DNA of 64,000 bases from Psychroserpens algicola (GTDB taxonomy: Bacteria; Bacteroidota; Bacteroidia; Flavobacteriales; Flavobacteriaceae): the NCBI RefSeq assembly GCF_014526325.1, contig NZ_JACNMJ010000006.1, positions 186,001 to 250,000 of the forward strand. The letters run 5' to 3'. Shown here piece by piece: positions 9,693-17,553 of this stretch; position 1 is the stretch's first letter, and each line of letters opens with the position of its first letter. The position numbers were made by a program, and so were the translations under genes. Under the pieces are notes generated by a model that saw only the letters and a list, made by a program, of their open reading frames with translations, searched no databases and was not told the origin of the DNA.

Positions 9693-10511
9693 ATGCAGTT
9701 ATCAGACGTTCCTAAACTGAAACACACCGATTCTAACAACTTCTTTTTACTTTGTGGTCCTTGCGCCATTGAAGGTGAAGATATGGCATTACGTATTGCT
9801 GAACGTGTACTATCTATTACTGACACGTTAAATATTCCCTATGTTTTTAAAGGAAGTTTTAAAAAAGCAAACCGAAGTCGGATTGATAGTTTTACAGGAA
9901 TAGGTGATGACAAAGCCCTTAAAATTCTTCAGAAAGTATCACAGACTTTTGACATTCCTACTGTTACAGATATTCATGAAGTTTCTGATGCAGATAAAGC
10001 TGCTGAATATGTTGATGTCTTGCAAATACCTGCATTTTTAGTGCGTCAAACCGATTTAGTTGTAGCTGCTGCCAAAACTGGCAAAGTGGTGAACCTTAAA
10101 AAAGGTCAGTTTATGAGTCCGGAAGCCATGAAACATGCCGTTCAGAAAGTGAAGGATTCTGGAAGTGATAAAGCATGGATAACAGATCGTGGTACCATGT
10201 TTGGATATCAGGATATGATTGTTGACTTTAGAGGTATTCCTACAATGAAATCTTTTGCACCAACAGTTCTAGATGTCACACACTCATTACAACAACCTAA
10301 TCAAAGTGCAGGTGTTACAGGAGGTCGACCAGATATGATTGAAACTATTGCCAGAGCTGGTGTTGTAAATAATATAGATGGTTTGTTTATTGAAACTCAT
10401 TTTGATCCTGCTAATGCCAAAAGTGATGGTGCTAACATGTTGCATTTAGATAACCTTGAAGGCTTATTAAGCAATTTGGTCGCCATTAGAAAAACTGTTA
10501 ATGGTTTATGA
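9693..10511 (+). CDS. kdsA: 3-deoxy-8-phosphooctulonate synthase (KDO-8-P synthase)
   Basis: About 272 residues from the ATG at 9693. The longer frame from a TTG at 9663 overlaps the likely promoter, so the ATG is preferred. Family signatures are FFLLCGPCAIEG at the N-terminus, FKGSFKKANRSR, the PAFLVRQTDL segment, and VTGGRPDMIETIARAG toward the end. The enzyme condenses phosphoenolpyruvate with arabinose-5-phosphate to give KDO-8-P for lipopolysaccharide core. A TATCTTTG box at 9658-9665 matches the Bacteroidota -7 consensus. The stop overlaps the next start by 4 bp. Confidence 0.95.
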   Translation: MQLSDVPKLKHTDSNNFFLLCGPCAIEGEDMALRIAERVLSITDTLNIPYVFKGSFKKANRSRIDSFTGIGDDKALKILQKVSQTFDIPTVTDIHEVSDADKAAEYVDVLQIPAFLVRQTDLVVAAAKTGKVVNLKKGQFMSPEAMKHAVQKVKDSGSDKAWITDRGTMFGYQDMIVDFRGIPTMKSFAPTVLDVTHSLQQPNQSAGVTGGRPDMIETIARAGVVNNIDGLFIETHFDPANAKSDGANMLHLDNLEGLLSNLVAIRKTVNGL

Positions 10512-10723
10512 TTGATCTTATCTTGTACTTGATAGGTTGGATAATATTAAGAGTGAATTACCCTAAGAAAGAAGAACGACAGACAATTTTAAAAAATAAA
10601 TATGATAATAATCTCGTAGCTGTTGCTACAGAGTGGCCATTAAAAATTTTTGCAGTTATATTCGTCATAATACTTATATTCTTTTTAATAGCTGTAATAT
10701 ACAGAACAATAGTTCCAATATAA
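10508..10723 (+). CDS. small membrane protein (71 aa) coupled to kdsA
   Basis: 71 residues with two hydrophobic stretches (residues 2-13 and about 47-66) flanking a basic middle (KKEERQTILKNKY). The ATG overlaps the kdsA stop in the ATGA arrangement, so translation is probably coupled. No function can be assigned. The GNAT gene starts 2 bp downstream. Confidence 0.55.
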   Translation: MIDLILYLIGWIILRVNYPKKEERQTILKNKYDNNLVAVATEWPLKIFAVIFVIILIFFLIAVIYRTIVPI

Positions 10724-10725
10724 TC

Positions 10726-11199
10726 ATGATAGACGACATCGAAATTAGAGAAGCAACCTTAGATGATATTCCTGAAATTACTTCAATTTTCAGAGATACA
10801 GTTAGAGCAGTAAACAGTAGAGACTACAATGAAAAGCAGATAGAGGTTTGGGCTTCGGGAGCTGATGATATAGACAAATGGGAAGAGCGCATCAAAAGAT
10901 TTTATTTTATTGTTGCTCATGTTGGAGATACCATTGTTGGTTTTTCGTATTTAACTAAAGGCTATTATCTCGATGGCTTATTTGTTCACAAAGATTTTCA
11001 AAGACGAACCATTGCTTCAAAATTATTGCGCATTATAGAATCTCAAGTGTCTATTAATGGCTTTGAGGTTATAAAATCTGATGTAAGCATTACGGCATTA
11101 CCATTTTTCGATTCACATTTCTATGAAGTTGAAAAGAAACAAAAGAAGTCTCATAAAGGGATGGTTTTCGAAAACTATATCGTTTACAAAGAATTATAA
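10726..11199 (+). CDS. GNAT family N-acetyltransferase
   Basis: 157 residues from the ATG at 10726. A longer in-frame extension overlaps the preceding gene and is not family-like, so it is rejected. The fold is typical GNAT: an N-terminal IREATLDDIPEITSIFRDTV, a central strand FIVAHVGDTIVGFSYL, then LDGLFVHKDFQRRTIASKLL, which corresponds to the acetyl-CoA pyrophosphate loop (Q/RxxGxG/A, here QRRTIA). The C-terminus FFDSHFYEVEKK fits the family end. It probably acetylates a small amine or a protein N-terminus; the substrate is unknown. It forms one unit with kdsA and the small membrane gene. Confidence 0.8.
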   Translation: MIDDIEIREATLDDIPEITSIFRDTVRAVNSRDYNEKQIEVWASGADDIDKWEERIKRFYFIVAHVGDTIVGFSYLTKGYYLDGLFVHKDFQRRTIASKLLRIIESQVSINGFEVIKSDVSITALPFFDSHFYEVEKKQKKSHKGMVFENYIVYKEL

Positions 11200-11202
11200 G
11201 GA

Positions 11203-11562
11203 TTACTTCAAAAACGATTTATTCTTGTGCTTCTCTACTTCTTTCAAAATATTAATAAACAACTGGTCGTCAATATCATCTAGCATTTTGTAGCGCATAG
11301 ATTTAACAACTTTACGCTTTTCAGACACCATAAATTCGGTGTATTGGGTTAAATGTGCCGAATGCCAAAATCCAACATCAACATAATCTTTACTTTGATT
11401 TAAATAGCAAATGGGTCTTGAGTTAACATAATAACAAGGGATTCGCCATTTGTATTTTAATTCAGCTTCAGGAAACGTATGCTCAATTAGTAATTGCAAA
11501 TGCATGAGTATGGACTTGTAAGGCTCTGACTGTTCTAATATGTAAACTTCAGCTGGATTCAT
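11203..11562 (-). CDS. DUF1801 (YdhG-like) domain protein
   Basis: 119 residues. The sequence follows the YdhG/DUF1801 pattern: an N-terminal helix region (YILEQSEPYKSILMHLQ), ELKYKWRIPCYYVNSRPICY in the centre, VGFWHSAHL, and a C-terminal helix ending KHKNKSFLK. Members are small alpha-beta proteins of unknown biochemical role. The gene converges with the GNAT gene, with a 3-bp gap between the stops. Confidence 0.75.
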   Translation of the reverse strand: MNPAEVYILEQSEPYKSILMHLQLLIEHTFPEAELKYKWRIPCYYVNSRPICYLNQSKDYVDVGFWHSAHLTQYTEFMVSEKRKVVKSMRYKMLDDIDDQLFINILKEVEKHKNKSFLK

Positions 11563-11590
11563 TATCTAAGAATTTTATTATATGTAATAG

Positions 11591-12090
11591 ATAAAATATG
11601 TGATTACTCTTCTATTTTCACTTTGCTATATTAGTATCTATTCTCAAAATTACGAATTGATTGACACTAATGTAAAGAATTATCCGAAATTTGATTCGAT
11701 TGAACAATTGGTACTTTGAGTCAATAACAGCTTTAATACAGACATTGAAAAATCCAGAGCTCATTTCACATGGATAGCTAATAATGTCACTTATGACTTA
11801 GACGAATATTATGCCATTCGTCCGCCAAAGTTTTATATTACATTTGACTCAGAACGCATTAACAGAAGCATCACAAATCAACGACAAAAAAAGCTTGCCC
11901 GACGCGTTTTTTAAAAGATGTAAAGAATTGTGTATGGGCCTGAGTGCTCAGTATAAGGAACTTTGCAACCAATCCAATATAGAGGTTAAAATTATTGAAG
12001 GCATCACTAAAGTATAAATCAGGTACATCTAAAATACTAAGCCTGCACTATGACAATGAAAAAATTCTGGATTTTAAGATTGAAAACTGA
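11591..12090 (+). pseudogene. decayed transglutaminase-like (papain-fold) secreted protein
   Basis: No single frame spans this stretch, but its pieces read as one family. A signal-peptide-like start (VITLLFSLCYISIYSQN) leads to KNYPKFDSIEQLVL and an in-frame TGA at about 11719. The same frame continues with KSRAHFTWIANNVTYDL, the first half of a transglutaminase-like domain. A frameshift near 11840 is needed to reach CKELCMGLSAQYKELC and IEVKIIEGITK, where the catalytic-Cys block of the family lies, and another for the tail. It is a pseudogene with at least one nonsense and one or two frameshift lesions. The expected catalytic His/Asp region is missing. Confidence 0.75.
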
Positions 12091-12091
12091 T

Positions 12092-12445
12092 CTAAAACAG
12101 TCTTAAAATTCCAATAACAAGAAGTCCAATACCAATTATTGCTTTAAACGGCATTAGTTTATCAGATAGTTTTTTTAATGCATCTCCAAAAGCAGGTGCT
12201 TTTCCAATAGCATGCGTCAATAATAGAAAACCTCCTAAAATACTAACTACATTTAGTAGTGGTGAATTCCAGAACTTCAGTATAGCCAACCCAACAAGTG
12301 CGCCACCTATAACGGTTTGAAATGGTGCCAAAACACCAGCGATTTTATTAAAAAAATTGCTTTCTCCATCCCATTTATCTAGTGTTGCTAAACCTAATAA
12401 TATACCTCCTGAAATATTAGCAATGGTTAAAAGTAATCCAATCAT
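12092..12445 (-). CDS. small membrane protein with internal duplication
   Basis: 117 residues, hydrophobic, with about four membrane segments. The segment FNKIAGVLAPFQTVIGG with following LAILKF (about 32-62) is echoed by LKKLSDKLMPFKAIIGI and ILRLF at the C-terminus (about 90-117), so the protein looks like two related helical hairpins. It is widespread-looking but I cannot name a function. The 3' end abuts the transglutaminase pseudogene. Confidence 0.65.
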   Translation of the reverse strand: MIGLLLTIANISGGILLGLATLDKWDGESNFFNKIAGVLAPFQTVIGGALVGLAILKFWNSPLLNVVSILGGFLLLTHAIGKAPAFGDALKKLSDKLMPFKAIIGIGLLVIGILRLF

Positions 12446-12526
12446 AATCTAAATTATTAAATATTTACAAGCTAAATTTAACCAATAAATTGTGAATAAT
12501 ATTTGTTAAATCAGAATAAATTAATT

Positions 12527-12545
12527 TACTTTGTATTTCAAAGTA
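12527..12545. promoter_or_regulatory. operator 1, TACTTTG-N5-CAAAGTA
   Basis: Perfect 7-bp inverted repeat with a 5-bp spacer (TATTT) 7 bp before the start codon at 12553. The same arms recur at 13523-13541 before the DUF4173 operon. The left arm resembles a -7 box, so a bound protein would block transcription initiation. The likely binder is the winged-helix protein encoded at 13210. Confidence 0.7.
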
Positions 12546-12552
12546 CTTTTAC

Positions 12553-13167
12553 ATGGAATCAAAAAACTATTTACAAGATATCACAGAAATCAAAAACCTG
12601 ATGCACAAGTCGTCCCGGTTTATTTCTCTAAGTGGTTTGTCTGGAATACTTGCTGGTATTTATGCACTTATAGGTGCTGCAGCTGCGTATTACATTGTAA
12701 CAAATTCCTCAAGAGGCTATCTAATTCTCGATGGCACGATATATAAAATTTGCATGGCCATTTTAGTTGGTGTAGCGGCTTTAAGCATTGCTACTGGTAT
12801 TTTCTTAACCACCAAAAAGGCAAAAAAGAATGGTGAAAAAATATGGGATAATTCTTCTAAACGATTATTAATTAATTTTTTAATTCCGCTGGTCACTGGA
12901 GGTATTTATATTCTCATTATTTTAAATCAGGAACGTTATGGACATACCGCAGCCCTCATGTTGATATTTTATGGATTAGCGCTCATTAGCGCTTCAAAAT
13001 ACAGTCTTGGTGATATTAGATATTTAGGACTCACTGAAATTATTCTTGGTTTAATTTGTGCATTTTATCCTAGTTATGGCTTTTGGTTTTGGGTTATTGG
13101 ATTTGGGTTTATGCATATTTTCTACGGAACATTAATGCATTTTAAATATGATAGGAAAAAAGAGTAA
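12553..13167 (+). CDS. multi-pass membrane protein upstream of the winged-helix regulator
   Basis: 204 residues. A soluble N-terminus of about 25 residues is followed by about six hydrophobic segments (35-58, 73-96, 113-133, 140-156, 164-180, 181-197). No catalytic motif is visible. In Bacteroidota such proteins commonly sit directly before a small winged-helix regulator. The operator 7 bp upstream of the ATG and the regulator 40 bp downstream suggest an autoregulated pair whose membrane partner may sense or respond to an envelope signal (inference). Confidence 0.7.
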   Translation: MESKNYLQDITEIKNLMHKSSRFISLSGLSGILAGIYALIGAAAAYYIVTNSSRGYLILDGTIYKICMAILVGVAALSIATGIFLTTKKAKKNGEKIWDNSSKRLLINFLIPLVTGGIYILIILNQERYGHTAALMLIFYGLALISASKYSLGDIRYLGLTEIILGLICAFYPSYGFWFWVIGFGFMHIFYGTLMHFKYDRKKE

Positions 13168-13209
13168 TCAGTATCACTTAAATTTACACACTGAATACTT
13201 AAACAAAAC

Positions 13210-13503
13210 GTGAGCATTATAACTAACATAAACAAGGTCTTTGACCATCGTATCAGACTTGGCATCATGTCAATTCTAATGGTCAATGAATATGCCGATT
13301 TTAATATGCTGAAAGAACTCTTAGGTGCTACAGATGGTAATCTGGCGAGCCATACCAAAGCGCTGGAGAAAGCTGAGTACATCAGTGTAGAAAAACAATT
13401 TATTGGACGAAAGCCTAACACACGCTACTCCACTACAAAACTAGGTAGAGTAGCATTTAATAAACATATAGAAGCACTAGAAAAATTAATTAATAAACAA
13501 TAA
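13210..13503 (+). CDS. winged-helix transcriptional regulator (ArsR/MarR-like, 97 aa)
   Basis: 97 residues from a GTG. The fold reads as a single winged helix: helix 1 NKVFDHRIRLGIMSILMV, the HTH helices FNMLKELLG and TDGNLASHTKALEKAEYI, and a wing with FIGRKPNTRYSTT. It ends in a helix, AFNKHIEALEKLIN, suited to dimerisation. This is the standalone winged-helix type (HTH_34-like) often annotated transcriptional regulator in Bacteroidota. Two perfect palindromes, one before each flanking membrane-protein unit, are the obvious targets. No ligand-binding or metal-binding residues are apparent. Confidence 0.85.
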   Translation: MSIITNINKVFDHRIRLGIMSILMVNEYADFNMLKELLGATDGNLASHTKALEKAEYISVEKQFIGRKPNTRYSTTKLGRVAFNKHIEALEKLINKQ

Positions 13504-13522
13504 AACATTTTTTTTATACGTT

Positions 13523-13541
13523 TACTTTGAAATACAAAGTA
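13523..13541. promoter_or_regulatory. operator 2, TACTTTG-N5-CAAAGTA
   Basis: Same 7-bp arms as operator 1; the 5-bp spacer is AAATA, close to the reverse complement of the spacer in operator 1. It lies 17 bp before the DUF4173 start codon and 20 bp after the regulator stop. Confidence 0.7.
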
Positions 13542-13557
13542 CTTTAACAATGCCACT

Positions 13558-14964
13558 ATGAAACACATTTCAATTCTCATCGCGTCCTTTTTATTTAGCC
13601 TTCTCTTTTTTGATAAGTCTATTGGTTTGAATCTATCAATCTTTAGTATAATCACGATTGTGTTTTTAGGGTTTTATAATCTTAAAGCTTTTAAAAACCT
13701 GAGGATACGCTTTTATACACTAGCCTATATAATAACAGCCATTTTTGTATTTGTACAGCATTCAGGTTTGTCTATCATCGCAAATTGTATAGCCTTTTTC
13801 ACATTGGTTGGTGCAATTTCAGAACAAAACACATCCATTTATATCAATTGGCTTAATGGTATGTTCACCACAATAGCCGCTTTCTTTTACAAATATATTT
13901 CAGGAAATAGCTCCGAAGAAAAAGTAGACTGGAAAAAAAATATTGACATCCTTCACCTCGCTAAACTTATTGGAATTCCTTTAGTATTCATCATCGTGTT
14001 TGTGCTTTTGTATAAAAACGGAAATCCTGTATTTAATGATTTAATCAACACCATTAGTTTTGATTTTATCAACTTTCAATGGGTGTTATTTACCATCTTA
14101 GGATATTATCTATTTAGTAACATTTCAAAACCTGTTCAAATAGAACCCATAACCTCTCAAGACAAACAGATCACAGACAAACTTTACAAATCTGAGCACT
14201 TTTCCGAAGTACAACTAAAAAAAGAAAAACAGCTTGGTACTACTTTGCTCGGACTCCTAAACTTGCTTATCCTTTTGTATATCGCTACAGATGTGACTTA
14301 CCTCATGACTACCAACGCAACGACAGGAACAGAACTATCATCACAAGTTCATAATGGGATTAATACATTAATAGCATCAATCCTTATCGCAATAGTGATC
14401 ATTCTATACTTTTTTAGAGGCAATCTTAATTTTTATAGTGAGAATAAAATTCTTAAAAACTTAACCTATGTATGGATTATTCTCAATGTAAGTCTTATTG
14501 GCCTCATTGCTATCAAGAATCAAAACTACATCGCTTTATATGGATTAACTTACAAGCGCATTGGTGTGTACGTCTATATTTTGTTAACGTGTGTAGGACT
14601 TATCACGACCTTTTTAAAAGTCCTCAATATCAAAAATATGGTGTATTTATTTCGAATAAACACACAAATTGCTTTCATATTACTCATAGTATTTAGTACA
14701 ATCAATTGGGACCATACCATCACTAAATACAACCTTAATACTGCTCAAAACTTTGATATTAGTTACCTCATAAACTTATCTAATAGAAATGCTGTACTGC
14801 TCTACGAACAAAAAGACAATATCATAGCTTCGCATGAGCATAAAAAAAGGATAGACACAAAGTACTGGTCATATGTTGAAGATGTAGTTCAAAATGAATG
14901 GCAGGAATACAGCTATGAAACCTTTGTTATTTCAAAAAAACATCCAAACTCAGAAACTAAATGA
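13558..14964 (+). CDS. DUF4173 polytopic membrane protein
   Basis: 468 residues with about 12 hydrophobic segments up to residue 400 and a soluble C-terminus. The family signature YGLTYKRIGVYVYILL (about 330) followed by GLITTFLKVLNIKN is clear, as is NTAQNFDISYLINLSNRNA near the C-terminus. The function of DUF4173/DUF4153 proteins is unknown. It is the first gene of a seven-gene run (13558-18258) with overlaps of 4-13 bp or gaps under 15 bp, all placed downstream of operator 2. Confidence 0.85.
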   Translation: MKHISILIASFLFSLLFFDKSIGLNLSIFSIITIVFLGFYNLKAFKNLRIRFYTLAYIITAIFVFVQHSGLSIIANCIAFFTLVGAISEQNTSIYINWLNGMFTTIAAFFYKYISGNSSEEKVDWKKNIDILHLAKLIGIPLVFIIVFVLLYKNGNPVFNDLINTISFDFINFQWVLFTILGYYLFSNISKPVQIEPITSQDKQITDKLYKSEHFSEVQLKKEKQLGTTLLGLLNLLILLYIATDVTYLMTTNATTGTELSSQVHNGINTLIASILIAIVIILYFFRGNLNFYSENKILKNLTYVWIILNVSLIGLIAIKNQNYIALYGLTYKRIGVYVYILLTCVGLITTFLKVLNIKNMVYLFRINTQIAFILLIVFSTINWDHTITKYNLNTAQNFDISYLINLSNRNAVLLYEQKDNIIASHEHKKRIDTKYWSYVEDVVQNEWQEYSYETFVISKKHPNSETK

Positions 14965-15332
14965 ATTTACCAGGCAACCTTTTTAAATCTGCTTTACTAG
15001 CATTTGCTATTTTCTGGTTCATTATTATATCAGAAGACGGTATAGATAGTGACACTCTGTTACTTATGTTTTTGTCCTGTATTCCAATATTCCTAATGGT
15101 TACCATAGTTATTATTGGTTCCATTTGCCCCGTATTTTGGCTAGCATCTAAAGAGCATACTAATAAACAAGACATATTTAAAACCTATTTTCCGTATTAC
15201 GCCATTATCGCTTCTAGTGCTTGTGTCTTCGGAATTTACGCCTCTAATAATGAACTAATAGCCTTTTTTTCGTCCGCTTTTATAACCACGTGCCAATCCT
15301 GGGTTTGGTTCGCAAAAGAAAAAAACGAATGA
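14961..15332 (+). CDS. small membrane protein (123 aa)
   Basis: 123 residues with four hydrophobic segments (about 10-22, 32-58, 76-92, 98-116). It starts within the DUF4173 stop (4-bp overlap) and ends within the start of the Coq4-like gene, so translation of the three is coupled. No recognised family. Confidence 0.6.
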   Translation: MNLPGNLFKSALLAFAIFWFIIISEDGIDSDTLLLMFLSCIPIFLMVTIVIIGSICPVFWLASKEHTNKQDIFKTYFPYYAIIASSACVFGIYASNNELIAFFSSAFITTCQSWVWFAKEKNE

Positions 15333-15880
15333 AAGACTTTCGAAAAAAACTTATAGAATGGCTTTTTGAGCATTCACAACACATCTACACACAATGGTTT
15401 AAACATCATAAACCATGGGGAATCTATCGTAATGAACTCCTATCCTATCCTGAACATTCCTTTGGCAGACATCTAGGCAGCTTCCTTCAGAACAACAATT
15501 TTGAACTTATAGCAAAAGTAGAACGTCATGATGCCTACCATACTTTAACCGGTTATGGTACTAAAGTAGAAGATGAAATTGCGTTACAGTGTTTATGCTT
15601 TGGAAACGGTAAAAGGAGTCCGTATCTCTATGGTGCCATGATTTTGGGTGTTGCCATTTTACCTGAATATTATGTCTATTATCACAAGTCGTATACAATA
15701 GGCAAAAATGCTAACCCATTTCATCAGTTTGATTATAAACAGTTGCTTTACATCGACATCAACGATTTAAGACAAGCCATTTTTTCTGAAAAGCAACGTC
15801 AACAATTGTCATTTCATACAGATGACAGAATTAAAACCTGCAGTGTAAAATCTATGAATCTGTATGCATCAACATCTTGA
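15329..15880 (+). CDS. Coq4-like protein
   Basis: 183 residues from the ATG at 15329, which overlaps the previous stop as ATGA; a longer GTG-started frame is rejected. The diagnostic Coq4 signature HDxxH-x11-E is present: His67, Asp68, His71, Glu83. In eukaryotes and proteobacteria Coq4 organises or catalyses ring decarboxylation/hydroxylation in ubiquinone synthesis and binds a divalent metal through this motif. Flavobacteria use menaquinone, so the role here must differ or be an unrelated use of the fold. It lies between two unknown membrane genes and SanA. Confidence 0.7.
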   Translation: MKDFRKKLIEWLFEHSQHIYTQWFKHHKPWGIYRNELLSYPEHSFGRHLGSFLQNNNFELIAKVERHDAYHTLTGYGTKVEDEIALQCLCFGNGKRSPYLYGAMILGVAILPEYYVYYHKSYTIGKNANPFHQFDYKQLLYIDINDLRQAIFSEKQRQQLSFHTDDRIKTCSVKSMNLYASTS

Positions 15881-15894
15881 TTATTTATAATATT

Positions 15895-16524
15895 ATGAAA
15901 AAACTAAGACTCCTTATATTAATAGCCATTGTGCTTCTTTTTGGTTTGATTATTACCAATTATATGGTAAGCTATCAAGCTAAAGATCATATCTATGATT
16001 CTGTTGATGAAATTCCTCAAAATAAAGTAGGTTTACTACTGGGTACTATTAAATATTTATCCAACGGAAATGTTAATCTGTATTATACTTATAGAATTAA
16101 TGCAGCAGTAGCACTCTACAAAGCACATAAAATAGAATATATACTGGTTAGTGGTGACAACGGAAGCAAAACCTATGATGAACCCACAACTTTTAAAGCC
16201 GATTTAGTAGCAAAAGGCATTCCTGAAAATAAGATTTTTTTAGATTATGCCGGATTTAGAACCCTGGATTCTGTTGTAAGAGCTAAAGACATCTTTGGAC
16301 AAGATTCTATAACAATTATTTCTCAACAATTTCATAACGAGCGTGCCATTTACCTCGCTAATCATAATGATGTAACAGCTATAGCGTTTAATGCTCAAAA
16401 TGTTCAAGGGCGTTATGGCCTGAAAGTACAATTGCGTGAGTATCTAGCTAGAGCTAAAGCTTCAATAGATGTCTTGTTTAATGTAGAACCTAAGTTTTTA
16501 GGTAAAAAAATAGAAATCAAATGA
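15895..16524 (+). CDS. sanA: SanA/YdcF-family (DUF218) membrane-anchored protein
   Basis: About 209 residues from the ATG at 15895. One N-terminal membrane helix (about 4-25) anchors a DUF218 alpha-beta domain. Typical features are GLLLGTIKYLSNGNVNLYY, the YILVSGDNGSKTYDEP loop, GIPENKIFLDYAGFRTLDSVVRA and ISQQFHNERAIYLA. SanA affects envelope barrier function and vancomycin sensitivity in enterobacteria; the biochemical activity is not settled. It has a 4-bp overlap with the DUF2809 gene. Confidence 0.85.
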   Translation: MKKLRLLILIAIVLLFGLIITNYMVSYQAKDHIYDSVDEIPQNKVGLLLGTIKYLSNGNVNLYYTYRINAAVALYKAHKIEYILVSGDNGSKTYDEPTTFKADLVAKGIPENKIFLDYAGFRTLDSVVRAKDIFGQDSITIISQQFHNERAIYLANHNDVTAIAFNAQNVQGRYGLKVQLREYLARAKASIDVLFNVEPKFLGKKIEIK

Positions 16525-16904
16525 CCATCAAATTCAATACACTCTTTTTTGCCTCAAGCTTAATGCTGCTATCTATAGAAATATGTATTGCTGCATTTTT
16601 AACCGAAGGTTTTATACGACACACTTTTGGTGATTTTTTGGTGGTCATTTTAATGTATTGCATGATTAGAACCTTCATTCATATCAAACCTATATACATT
16701 GCCAGTGTCGTTTTAGCATTTTCATTTTTAATTGAGTTTTTACAACTGTTTGATTTCTTAGACTATCTAAACCTTCAAAATCATCGTCTTGCTCATATAA
16801 TTCTAGGCAGTACGTTTAGCTTTTCAGACCTCATCGCCTATATCTTAGGCGTTATTACCATTTTTTTAATAGACACAAAAATTAGTATCACATGGACACC
16901 ATAA
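16521..16904 (+). CDS. DUF2809 membrane protein
   Basis: 127 residues with about four to five membrane helices. It matches the DUF2809 pattern: TEGFIRHTFGDFLVVILMYC, FSFLIEFLQLF, and a C-terminal FSFSDLIAYILGV. The function is unknown; some relatives are described as VanZ-like. It overlaps both neighbours (4 and 13 bp). Confidence 0.8.
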   Translation: MTIKFNTLFFASSLMLLSIEICIAAFLTEGFIRHTFGDFLVVILMYCMIRTFIHIKPIYIASVVLAFSFLIEFLQLFDFLDYLNLQNHRLAHIILGSTFSFSDLIAYILGVITIFLIDTKISITWTP

Positions 16905-17548
16905 AAACACATATTCTTAACAGATTTAAAATTCTATCCTTATTAACCATTTCAATGGCATTGAGTATCATCTTACTGATGATTAGAATGAAAATTCACC
17001 AATCATTTTATTTATTATTTCTTGTATGGAATTTATTTCTGGCCATCATTCCTTATGCCATCACAACAAGCCTTACCAGTACATCAAAGCTGAATAAACT
17101 TACTTTATTCATTTCGTTTGCTGTCTGGTTATTATTTTTACCAAACGCACCATACATCGTTACCGATTTATTACATCTAACACGTACCAACCAACATTTT
17201 TTATGGCTAGATATTTTGGTCATTATGTCTTTTGCTTTTAACGGATTGATTTTATTTTTCTTATCACTTTCAGATATGGAACACCTATTGAAACAATATC
17301 TCAACCCAAAGCTTATATCACCTATGATGCTAAGCATTTTTGGTTTGACAGCATTGGGCATTTATTTAGGACGCTTTTTACGCTATAATTCTTGGGAGAT
17401 ATTACATAATCCGTTACATATATTTTCAGATATTTACGATATCATATTTCAACCGCATATAGAAGCCTGGGTATTTACTGTCACTTTTGCTTCTTTTTTA
17501 GCCATAACCTATTGGTTGTTAAAAGCATTTTCTAATTCTAAAATTTAA
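16892..17548 (+). CDS. DUF1361 membrane protein
   Basis: 218 residues with seven likely membrane helices. The family hallmark LLFLPNAPYIVTDLLHL is at about 81-97, with the following conserved DILVIMSFAFNGL segment. DUF1361 proteins are uncharacterised. The start lies 13 bp inside the DUF2809 gene, and the lipoprotein gene follows after 5 bp. Confidence 0.85.
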   Translation: MDTIKTHILNRFKILSLLTISMALSIILLMIRMKIHQSFYLLFLVWNLFLAIIPYAITTSLTSTSKLNKLTLFISFAVWLLFLPNAPYIVTDLLHLTRTNQHFLWLDILVIMSFAFNGLILFFLSLSDMEHLLKQYLNPKLISPMMLSIFGLTALGIYLGRFLRYNSWEILHNPLHIFSDIYDIIFQPHIEAWVFTVTFASFLAITYWLLKAFSNSKI

Positions 17549-17553
17549 AACTC

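Noticed and set aside
10633-10725. In-frame extension of the GNAT gene
   Set aside because: It overlaps the preceding 71-aa membrane gene and lacks family sequence; the ATG at 10726 is two bases after that stop.
13122-13421. 99-aa minus-strand ORF over the winged-helix regulator
   Set aside because: It overlaps two coding plus-strand genes and has no family features.
17053-17361. 102-aa minus-strand ORF opposite DUF1361
   Set aside because: Shadow frame; the plus-strand gene has the full family signature.
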